A stretch of DNA of 64,000 nt from Rivularia sp. PCC 7116 (GTDB lineage Bacteria; Cyanobacteriota; Cyanobacteriia; Cyanobacteriales; Nostocaceae), in the NCBI RefSeq assembly GCF_000316665.1, contig NC_019678.1, positions 2,170,001-2,234,000 of the forward strand, written 5' to 3'. A program made the translations under genes and the position numbers. Below are positions 57,249 through 64,000 of this stretch, piece after piece. Numbering within the stretch: position 1 is the stretch's first letter; each line of letters opens with the position of its first letter. Under the pieces are notes generated by a model, which worked only from the letters and a program-made list of their open reading frames with translations, ran no database searches and had not been told where the DNA came from.

Positions 57249-60200
57249 TCATCTCCTCTTACTATTATTGAGAATAGTTAAATCTTGATTCGCAGTAATT
57301 TCTGAAGCGGTTTCCATCTGAACTACGGATGAATTTTGTTTGGGAATCAAATATTTGCCAAATTTACTATACAAAGCCGGAAGTACCAATAAAGTTAATG
57401 CTGTAGAAGTAAACAAACCACCCAATACAACTATCGCTAAAGGTTGCAAAATTTCTTTACCCGCACCAGTCCCAATTACTAACGGAACCATACCTAATGC
57501 AGATGTTAAAGCTGTCATCAAAATAGCAACAAGTCTTTCCATTGAACCTTGGGAAATTACTTCTCGTAAAGGCATTCCCATTGCAAATTTGCTGTTATAG
57601 TTTTCTACTAAAAGCAAACCGTTACGAGTAGCTACACCGAATAAAGTGATAAATCCGACCATTGACGCTACCGAAAGAATACCACCACCCAAAGCAACGG
57701 AAAAAACTCCACCGGCTAATGCTAAAGGTAGATTACTCATAATCATTAAGGTTGCTGGTATTGATTTAACGGCGAAGTACATCAAAACGGCGATGACAAT
57801 CATTGATAAACCGCCAAATATCAGGAAATTTTGGGAGGCTCGTTGTTCCGATTCAAACTGACCGCCATACTGAATAAAATAACCAGATGGTACTTGTACT
57901 TGCTCTTTGACTTTGGCGCGAATTTCATCCACAGCAGAACCCAAGTCTCTACCGGAAACGTTTGTAGAAACAACTATTAAGCGGGAAACGTTTTCTCGGT
58001 TAATGGTATTGGGACCAGTTCCGTAATCAATTTTTGCTACTGCTGCTAAAGGTATTTTTTGTCCATTGGGAGTATCTACAAGCAAATTGCGAATGGTGTC
58101 TAAGTTATTACGTGCTTCTGGTTTTAACCACACCAATAAATCAAAAAGCTGCTGTTTTTCTAATACCTGGGATACTACCCGACCATTTAATGCAGTTTCG
58201 GTTATTTCTGATAAATCTCCTACAGAAATACCGTAACGAGCCGCAGCATCGCGGTCAAACTTGATTTGTAACTGTTTTATCGGTACTTGCGGTTCTAGCT
58301 GCAAGTCTACCAAACCAGGAATATCTTGCATTACAGCTTCTACTTCTTTCCCCAAAGCGCGTAACTCTTCAAGTTCGGGACCGAATATTTTCACGGCGAT
58401 CGCACTTCTGACACCGGACAAAATTTCATCCATGCGATGAGAAATAAAACCTCCGATAATCGCTACCGAACCAGGTATTTTGGCGAATTCCTCTCTTACT
58501 TTTTCTACCGTTGCTTCCCTATCTTTCATTCCGACATCGCTAATCTCAATATCGAGGTGCGCTAAATTTACAGGTGCAGCATCCGCATCTCCAGGAGCGC
58601 GTCCGGAACGCATCTGCACTGATGTAATCCGGGGGTCATCTTTGAGTGCTGCTTCAATTGCGTTTCCAGCTTGGTTGGTAACTTCTAAGGATGTACCGGG
58701 ATAAAGCAGCATGGAATTAACTAAAGTACTTTCCTGAAATTCTGGTAAAAATACTCGTCCCAAGGTTGTAAAAATCAACATTGATGCCACAAAAGCTGCA
58801 ACAGCAGTTAGAATCACCACGTTGCAACGTTTGATAGAAAAATTCAACAGGGGACGGTATAGCTTTTGCGACCAGCGAGTTAACCAGGTTTCATCATCCC
58901 GCAGTCTCTTTTTGGTTAGCAGTATGGCGCACAATGCCGGAGATAAAGTCATTGCTACCAAGGTTGAAGATAAAATTGATACCAAATAAGCCCAGCCCAT
59001 CGGTGCAAAAATTCGACCTTCTACCCCAGTTAAAGTAAAAATTGGTGCGAAAACTACGGCTATAATTACTGTCGAAAAAATAACGCTGGTTCTTACCTGT
59101 ACTGAAGTGTCAAATACCACCTGGAAAGGATGAACGGGATTTTCTGCTTGCTGGTTTTCCCGCAATCCCCGGTAGGCATTTTCCATATCAACGATAGAAT
59201 CATCCACAACCGAACCGATAGCTACTACCAAACCTCCCAAAGTCATAGTATTAATACCTTGACCAAAGAAATTGAGAATCATCATCCCAATTAACACCGA
59301 CAAAGGAATAGCGCTAAGGGTGATAATTGCAGTGCGCCAGTTCATCAAAAACATCAGCAAAATAATTGAAACAATTATCGTGCCATCCCTGAGAGAACTG
59401 GTAACATTTTTTATAGCATCATCAATAAAATTTTGCTGGCGAAAAGTAACTGTATACTTAACATTCGCTGGTAAACTAGGCTCAAGTTCTGCCATTGCCG
59501 CTTCTACAGCCCGACTTATCGTAGGAGTATCAGCTTGGGGTTGTTTGTTAACCATCACCACAACCGCAGGTTGGGTATTAAAACTACCATCACCCCGTTT
59601 TAATGCTGCACCAATTTGGACATCGGCGATATCTCTTAATAATACAGGGGTACCATCGCGAGCGGTAACTACTGATTTCTGTAAATCCTCAATTTCAGTA
59701 ACTCTTCCGATACCGCGAATTAATAACTCCTTATCTGGGTCAATTAAAAAACCACCAGCCGCATTATTATTAGCTTTTCTCGCAGCTGCGGTAACTTGTT
59801 CTAAAGAAACATTAAAAGCCTTTAGTTTAGCAGGGTCAACTAAAACTTGATATTGGCGGGTATCTCCCCCATAAGAAATTAATTGCGAAACACCCGGAAC
59901 AGCGAGAAGACGGTTTGTCACAACCAAATCAACAAATCGTCTCACCTCCATCATGTCAGTTGTGGTTTTCCCTTCTTCTGAATCGATAGTAAAAGCGTAG
60001 GAAAGTACTGTTCCGATGGGGGAACTAATCGGGGAAATCTGTGGTGATTCAATATTATCTGGCAGTTTTTGCGATGCTTGCTGCAATCTTTCGGTGACTA
60101 ACTGTCGAGCTTGATAAATATCGGTTCCCCAATTAAAAATAACTTTGACAACAGAAATACCAACCCCAGAAGAAGAGCGTACAGTTTCTACACCGGGAGT

Positions 60201-60425
60201 ACCATTGACAGCACTTTCAATCGGTAAACTAATTAGAGATTCGACCTCTTCCGGAGCTAACCCTGGTGCTTCGGTTTGAATTTCTACTTGGGGTGGAGCA
60301 AAGTTAGGAAAAACATCCAAAGGCATTTGAGTTAGGTTGTAAACTCCTAACATCGTGATAATAACTGCCCCAATAACCACCAGCCACCGCTGTACAATCG
60401 ACCATTTCAGAATATTATCAATCAT
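57249..60425 (-). CDS. Heavy-metal RND efflux pump permease (CzcA/CusA type), second copy
   Basis: The 1058-residue protein has twelve membrane helices in the RND plan. N-terminal NILKWSIVQRWLVVIGAVI, QMPLDVFPNFAPPQVEIQTE, VESLISLPIESAVNGTPGVE and TM4 GSVVDDSIVDMENAYR place it in the heavy-metal group. It forms a pump with the adaptor 9 bp upstream and expels divalent or monovalent metal. The ion is not shown by the sequence; the His-rich adaptor and lipoprotein favour Zn, Co, Ni or Cd over copper. It is complete, and the ORFs on the + strand are shadows. Confidence 0.92.
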   Translation of the reverse strand: MIDNILKWSIVQRWLVVIGAVIITMLGVYNLTQMPLDVFPNFAPPQVEIQTEAPGLAPEEVESLISLPIESAVNGTPGVETVRSSSGVGISVVKVIFNWGTDIYQARQLVTERLQQASQKLPDNIESPQISPISSPIGTVLSYAFTIDSEEGKTTTDMMEVRRFVDLVVTNRLLAVPGVSQLISYGGDTRQYQVLVDPAKLKAFNVSLEQVTAAARKANNNAAGGFLIDPDKELLIRGIGRVTEIEDLQKSVVTARDGTPVLLRDIADVQIGAALKRGDGSFNTQPAVVVMVNKQPQADTPTISRAVEAAMAELEPSLPANVKYTVTFRQQNFIDDAIKNVTSSLRDGTIIVSIILLMFLMNWRTAIITLSAIPLSVLIGMMILNFFGQGINTMTLGGLVVAIGSVVDDSIVDMENAYRGLRENQQAENPVHPFQVVFDTSVQVRTSVIFSTVIIAVVFAPIFTLTGVEGRIFAPMGWAYLVSILSSTLVAMTLSPALCAILLTKKRLRDDETWLTRWSQKLYRPLLNFSIKRCNVVILTAVAAFVASMLIFTTLGRVFLPEFQESTLVNSMLLYPGTSLEVTNQAGNAIEAALKDDPRITSVQMRSGRAPGDADAAPVNLAHLDIEISDVGMKDREATVEKVREEFAKIPGSVAIIGGFISHRMDEILSGVRSAIAVKIFGPELEELRALGKEVEAVMQDIPGLVDLQLEPQVPIKQLQIKFDRDAAARYGISVGDLSEITETALNGRVVSQVLEKQQLFDLLVWLKPEARNNLDTIRNLLVDTPNGQKIPLAAVAKIDYGTGPNTINRENVSRLIVVSTNVSGRDLGSAVDEIRAKVKEQVQVPSGYFIQYGGQFESEQRASQNFLIFGGLSMIVIAVLMYFAVKSIPATLMIMSNLPLALAGGVFSVALGGGILSVASMVGFITLFGVATRNGLLLVENYNSKFAMGMPLREVISQGSMERLVAILMTALTSALGMVPLVIGTGAGKEILQPLAIVVLGGLFTSTALTLLVLPALYSKFGKYLIPKQNSSVVQMETASEITANQDLTILNNSKRR

Positions 60426-60434
60426 GATTGCAGT

Positions 60435-62135
60435 TTATGAGTCAGAATTATTTTTCGAGGTGGATTCTAGCTGACCAATTTGAGTTGTTGGTTCGTGATG
60501 GTTATTTTTTATTTCTTCTTCTAACTCCGGTAGTGTAATAGACTCGCTACCTAACCCTCCTGCATAAGCTGCAACCATGCGTCTTTGGCTGCGACGACCA
60601 GACATGGTTCCTGCTGCAAAAGCACCACCAGCAACTACCGTTCCTCCCAAGGTTGCAATTAACCATAAAGGTAAGGGAAAATTATTAGTATTAGTTTCTT
60701 CTGAGTGCAAATGCTCATCTTGCGAGTGGTCATCTTCTTTTTTACCACCACCCCTTAAAGACTGAGCGTAAAGTTGCGTAGCACGTTGAGTAACTACTGC
60801 ATCTCCCTCAAATAAATCCCTGGTAACTTCGATTAAATTCCCAGAAGTTTGACCAAATTCAGGTTCAACAGATTGAAAAGCCTTACCATTTTTGATATAG
60901 ATTAATTTTTTACCATTGGCATCCACCACAGCAGAAGTAGGAATTGCCAAAACTGGCGTATCTGTTTTATCCGTAACCACTTCCAACTCAGCAAACATTC
61001 CCGGTTTTAATTGACCGTTAGCGTTATTAATTTCAGCTTGTACTGGTACTACTTGCGTTTCTCCTTCTACCACCGAGCCAATTCGCTTAATCCGACCTGT
61101 AAAAATTTGATTGGGTACGCTCGCAACCTTTACATTCACTGGTTGACCAACTTTTACCTTACCCAAATCTTTCTCATAAATACTTGCTGTAGCAAAAACC
61201 TCGCGGTCATTAACAATGGTCATCAACTGACTACCAGCTTCTTCAAAAGATTGACCGATGCTTACTTGTCTGTCAGCAACTTGACCGGAAATAGGAGCCG
61301 TCACCGTTATCAACCCCTTTTTATTAGCAATAGCCCCTAGTTGAGCTAATCGAGTTTGATAAGTAGTATTACTAAGATTAATACGTTCTTTCGCTACCTT
61401 AACAGATGCTTGAGCGCGTTGAAGTTGATTTTCTGCTTCAATAACATCTCCGCGACGATTGGCTTTAGCAAGTTCCGCTTGAGCTTGCGCTAATTGAGTT
61501 TGAGACTCTAAAGCCGTGCGACGTGGTAAAGCGCCATTAACCGCCAACGAGTTGTCTTTGTTATACTTTTCTTGAGCAAATGCTACTTGACTTCGCGCTT
61601 GAGCTATTTCTGCTTTAGCGATATTTTGATAGCGATTGTAATTTTGTTGAGCCAACTTTAAATCCGCTAAAGCTTGTTGTAAATCGGCTTGACCTTGTGC
61701 TAATTTTTCCTGGGATTCAACCCGCAAATTTACGAAATCAGGGCTAGTTAACACAGCAACAGGTTGACCTTTTCTTACCCTTGCACCTGGTTCTACCAAC
61801 AACTCAGCCACCTTTGCTCCAGGAATCGGAGTTGTTACCTCGGCTCTTTGACTAGGTAAAGTTTCAATTTTACCCGTCGTTTTAATGCCAACGTCCAAAC
61901 GCTGACGTTTCACTGATTCAACTTTAATTCCCAACCGTTTCGCGGTTTGCTCATCTACTTTGACTTCTCCACTTGATTCGCTTCCACCTTGAAACGCACC
62001 ACTTCCGTGATCGTGTCCCGCACCTGCTAACACAGATGTCGGAGCGTTTATCAAAATTAAACTCAGGGCTAAGGTAGAAAGAAAATTAAGAACTGGTGCA
62101 GAACCTTGAAAACGGTTGGAAATTCGCATAAACAT
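60435..62135 (-). CDS. Heavy-metal efflux adaptor (CzcB/HlyD type), second copy
   Basis: The 566-residue protein has a signal peptide (about 20-38), a short His stretch GAGHDHGSGAF, then the membrane-fusion domain with GKIETLPSQRAEVTTPIPGAKV, a long coiled-coil hairpin (about 145-265), the second half with VTAPISGQVADRQV and a lipoyl/beta-barrel end. A C-terminal His/Glu segment (EDDHSQDEHLHSEET) and a membrane helix (about 486-508) follow, which is unusual for this family because adaptors normally end in the periplasm. The gene overlaps neither neighbour; the pump gene follows after 9 bp. A degenerate box is 148 bp upstream. Confidence 0.88.
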   Translation of the reverse strand: MFMRISNRFQGSAPVLNFLSTLALSLILINAPTSVLAGAGHDHGSGAFQGGSESSGEVKVDEQTAKRLGIKVESVKRQRLDVGIKTTGKIETLPSQRAEVTTPIPGAKVAELLVEPGARVRKGQPVAVLTSPDFVNLRVESQEKLAQGQADLQQALADLKLAQQNYNRYQNIAKAEIAQARSQVAFAQEKYNKDNSLAVNGALPRRTALESQTQLAQAQAELAKANRRGDVIEAENQLQRAQASVKVAKERINLSNTTYQTRLAQLGAIANKKGLITVTAPISGQVADRQVSIGQSFEEAGSQLMTIVNDREVFATASIYEKDLGKVKVGQPVNVKVASVPNQIFTGRIKRIGSVVEGETQVVPVQAEINNANGQLKPGMFAELEVVTDKTDTPVLAIPTSAVVDANGKKLIYIKNGKAFQSVEPEFGQTSGNLIEVTRDLFEGDAVVTQRATQLYAQSLRGGGKKEDDHSQDEHLHSEETNTNNFPLPLWLIATLGGTVVAGGAFAAGTMSGRRSQRRMVAAYAGGLGSESITLPELEEEIKNNHHEPTTQIGQLESTSKNNSDS

Positions 62136-62266
62136 TATCTTCCTCGTGTGAGCTTATCTCTGGAATATTGGCATTTTGAAAGAAGCAGTACTAGACTTCA
62201 TGCAATCTTTCTGCTGATTGAGATGCTCCTGTAAGTACAACGAGCCACTACTAACTTTCTTTTCCA

Positions 62267-62300
62267 ATTCTTTCACACCCAAATGAAAAATCGGTGAAAT
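62267..62300 (-). promoter_or_regulatory. Degenerate two-component box before the CzcB/CzcA-like genes
   Basis: ATGAAAAATCGGTGAAAT (62283-62300), ten bases, then AAGAAT (62272-62267) on the minus strand. The middle of the repeat is changed, and the distance to the start (148 bp) is longer than at other sites. Confidence 0.45.
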
Positions 62301-62540
62301 TTTTAGATGATTTTCTTTTGAGCAAATATATTCAAATGTTTAAAATCCTTGTTTGACAATCAATACGGTGTCAATCTTGAGAGGATATACCTACTTGTAT
62401 AAATAGAACTGACTCCGTTCAAAAATAACAAAGAGACGTTGCAATGCAACGTCTCTACAAAATTATTGGTTTCAAGATTAGCATTGAATGAAGATAGACA
62501 ATTTAACAACCACCTACTTCGTAAAATAAAGTCTGAGAAA
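62301..62540. other. Intergenic region with a dispersed palindrome
   Basis: Between the adaptor promoter and arsC there is no gene. AGAGACGTTGCA (62432-62443) and its partner TGCAACGTCTCT (62445-62456) form the same palindrome as at 44142 with TTGCA for TAGCA. Confidence 0.7.
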
Positions 62541-62936
62541 CTAACTTAAACTTTCAATTAACTTTATTACTCGTTGTTTAACTTCCTCACGGATACGACG
62601 GAATGTTTCAATATCTTTACCTTCGGGGTCATCGAGTTGCCAGTCTTCAAATATATCTCTTGTCACCCATTCTGGTGGTAAATTTACACCGCAACCGCAT
62701 AAAGAAATCACGGCATCGTAATCTTCTGGATTAAAATCACTTAAAGGTTTGGATTTTTGATTGCTGATATCAATGCCAATCTCAGACATGATTTCTACTG
62801 TTTTGGGGTCTACAAAACTCGATTCTAAACCCGAACTAGTAACGCCTATTTTACCTTCTCCTAAAGTACGAGCGAATGCTTCTGCCATTTGAGAACGGCG
62901 AGAATTTTTCTTACACACAAACATGATTTTTTTCAT
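62541..62936 (-). CDS. arsC: Arsenate reductase ArsC (Synechocystis type)
   Basis: This 131-residue enzyme has the low-molecular-weight phosphatase fold and reduces arsenate to arsenite with glutathione/glutaredoxin. It closely resembles Synechocystis ArsC: a P-loop CKKNSRRSQ with Cys8, and SLCGCGVNLPPEW with Cys80 and Cys82, the redox pair of that subgroup, then IFEDWQLDDPEGKD. Position 13, a Cys in Synechocystis, is Arg here and is not needed for catalysis there. It is the last gene of an acr3-arsH-arsC cluster. Confidence 0.92.
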   Translation of the reverse strand: MKKIMFVCKKNSRRSQMAEAFARTLGEGKIGVTSSGLESSFVDPKTVEIMSEIGIDISNQKSKPLSDFNPEDYDAVISLCGCGVNLPPEWVTRDIFEDWQLDDPEGKDIETFRRIREEVKQRVIKLIESLS

Positions 62937-63000
62937 GGTATTTCCAATTGTGAGATTAACAAACAGTTGAGTTGAAAAACTTTTAAGATAACCAAAGGCA

Positions 63001-63651
63001 CTAAAATTTAGGCAGACAATTATCTACACTGATACCTGCTTTGATTGCTTCTTGTTTACGTTCGCTGTAGCGGTTCGTAAGATAATCTGCTTCGGAGCGT
63101 AACAACAAGGTAAATTTATACAATTCTTCCATGACATCAATAATGCGATCGCGATATGGCGAATCTTTCATGGTTCCGTCTTCGTTAAACTCTTGGTAAG
63201 CTTTGGCAACGGAAGATTGATTGGGAATGGTAAACATCCGCATCCAACGTCCTAAAAGGCGCATCGAATTTACGGCATTAAAAGACTGAGAACCACCGTT
63301 CACCTGCATTACAGCCAAAGTTCTACCTTGAGTTGGTCTAACTGCTCCTATACTTAAAGGAATCCAGTCAATTTGATTCTTGAGAATACCAGTAAGATTA
63401 CCGTGCATTTCTGGAGATGACCAAACTTGACCTTCTGACCATTGGGTTAATTCCCGTAGCTCTTGGACTTTGGCATACGATTCAGGTACGCTTCCCCGAA
63501 TCGGTAAGTCATGGGGATGAAAAAACTTAACTTCTGCACCAAATCCAGCAATGATTCGGGCTGCTTCTTCTGCTGCAAGCCGACTGTAGGAACGCTCTCG
63601 TAAGGAGCCGTATAAAAATAATATTCTGGGTGGATGATTGAAATCGGTCAT
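63001..63651 (-). CDS. arsH: ArsH, NADPH-dependent FMN reductase
   Basis: The 216-residue flavoprotein has [19 protein letters not shown] (flavodoxin-like phosphate loop, residues 12-30) and the ArsH-specific [22 protein letters not shown] and [31 protein letters not shown] pattern. ArsH oxidises organoarsenicals or reduces quinones under arsenic stress. It lies between arsC (65 bp) and acr3 (83 bp), an order also found in Synechocystis. Confidence 0.93.
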   Translation of the reverse strand: MTDFNHPPRILFLYGSLRERSYSRLAAEEAARIIAGFGAEVKFFHPHDLPIRGSVPESYAKVQELRELTQWSEGQVWSSPEMHGNLTGILKNQIDWIPLSIGAVRPTQGRTLAVMQVNGGSQSFNAVNSMRLLGRWMRMFTIPNQSSVAKAYQEFNEDGTMKDSPYRDRIIDVMEELYKFTLLLRSEADYLTNRYSERKQEAIKAGISVDNCLPKF

Positions 63652-63733
63652 AATTATTGAATTAACGGAAATCTACGGAAGATTTGACTGCTGTTTTACC
63701 CAAGCTTGAGCAGCTATTTGAATGACTTTATAT

Positions 63734-64000
63734 TTACTTAAGAGAACTATCGTCGTTATTCATCCGTATCATTAAAGCTGGGCGCGGATCGCGTAAAGTC
63801 GCCTTTTCCGGTTCCCGTGGAAACCAAGCTGCGGTACGCTTACAAAATTCAACCAGCATCAACATTAGTGGTACTTCAATCAAAACCCCTACTACTGTTG
63901 CTAAGGCTGCACCGGAATTCAAGCCAAACAGCATCACCGCTGTAGCAATAGCGACTTCAAAGTGATTGCTAGCACCAATTAAAGCAGCGGGTGCGGCATC
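63734..64000 (-). CDS. acr3: Arsenite efflux permease Acr3 (partial, C-terminal end)
   Basis: The frame is open to the window edge: [20 protein letters not shown] near the boundary, continuing [21 protein letters not shown] and a hydrophilic tail. These are the last two membrane helices of the Acr3 family of arsenite exporters, in which [17 protein letters not shown] is a signature. The N-terminal two thirds lie beyond 64000. It heads the arsenic cluster. Confidence 0.9.
   Translation of the reverse strand, partial: DAAPAALIGASNHFEVAIATAVMLFGLNSGAALATVVGVLIEVPLMLMLVEFCKRTAAWFPREPEKATLRDPRPALMIRMNNDDSSLK

Overview
The window is cyanobacterial accessory DNA, most likely part of a large conjugative plasmid of a filamentous, heterocyst-forming (Nostocales-type) strain. 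HIP1-type GCGATCGC octamers recur throughout. The families are cyanobacterial: DUF2808 proteins, a ZiaR-like SmtB repressor, a Ycf46-like AAA+ ATPase, an Acr3-ArsH-ArsC arsenic cluster and a group 2 sigma factor. Short CCCAATG-type repeats and AACGC(A)GAGG(A)CGC-type intergenic repeats typical of these genomes are also present. No rRNA, tRNA, CRISPR array or intact insertion sequence was seen.

Layout. (1) 1-11911, + strand: the end of a conjugation operon with VirB6/TrbL-, VirB8-, VirB10- and VirB9/TraK-like parts, an exported unknown, a VirD4 coupling ATPase, unknown accessory proteins and an AAA+ ATPase. (2) 11925-16640: an aspartic-protease pair, a broken small gene, an unknown gene, a perfect 30-bp palindrome, and a MobV relaxase with a degenerate C-terminal TOPRIM-like domain. 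A hairpin at 16614-16639 matches the MobV-type oriT. (3) 16927-20160: a plasmid maintenance block with a ParM-like actin, a ParR-like adaptor, a ParA/MobB-like P-loop protein with an AT-hook, and a membrane protein, followed by a cluster of inverted repeats and 8-bp direct repeats. (4) 20541-26555: two small minus-strand proteins diverge from a 1261-residue protein that carries the motifs of a two-barrel RNA polymerase of the QDE-1/cellular RdRP/YonO type. It is followed by a phage-type adenine methylase whose gene contains a 126-bp tandem repeat, each unit with a perfect hairpin. (5) 26566-64000: a metal, arsenic and sulfide resistance island with two OmpR-type two-component systems, three DUF2808 proteins, two RND efflux pumps with adaptors, a multicopper oxidase, DUF411 and FixH-like proteins, a Zn/Cd P-type ATPase with ZiaR-like repressor, a CmtR-like repressor beside sulfide:quinone reductase and persulfide dioxygenase, a MerR-controlled glutaredoxin-membrane protein, a sigma factor and acr3-arsH-arsC.

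Two things stand out. The first is the plasmid-borne RdRP/QDE-1-like polymerase in the predicted leading region of transfer. The second is a promoter architecture repeated 14 times across 27.7-62.3 kb: read in the direction of transcription, ATTTCAT-N4-ATTTCAT, then exactly 10 bases, then a -10 hexamer fitting NANNNT. It precedes both a two-component operon and the metal genes, usually 60-70 bp from the start codon. Five copies have no adjacent gene start, and three of those run directly into hairpins that look like terminators, which predicts a set of co-regulated small RNAs.
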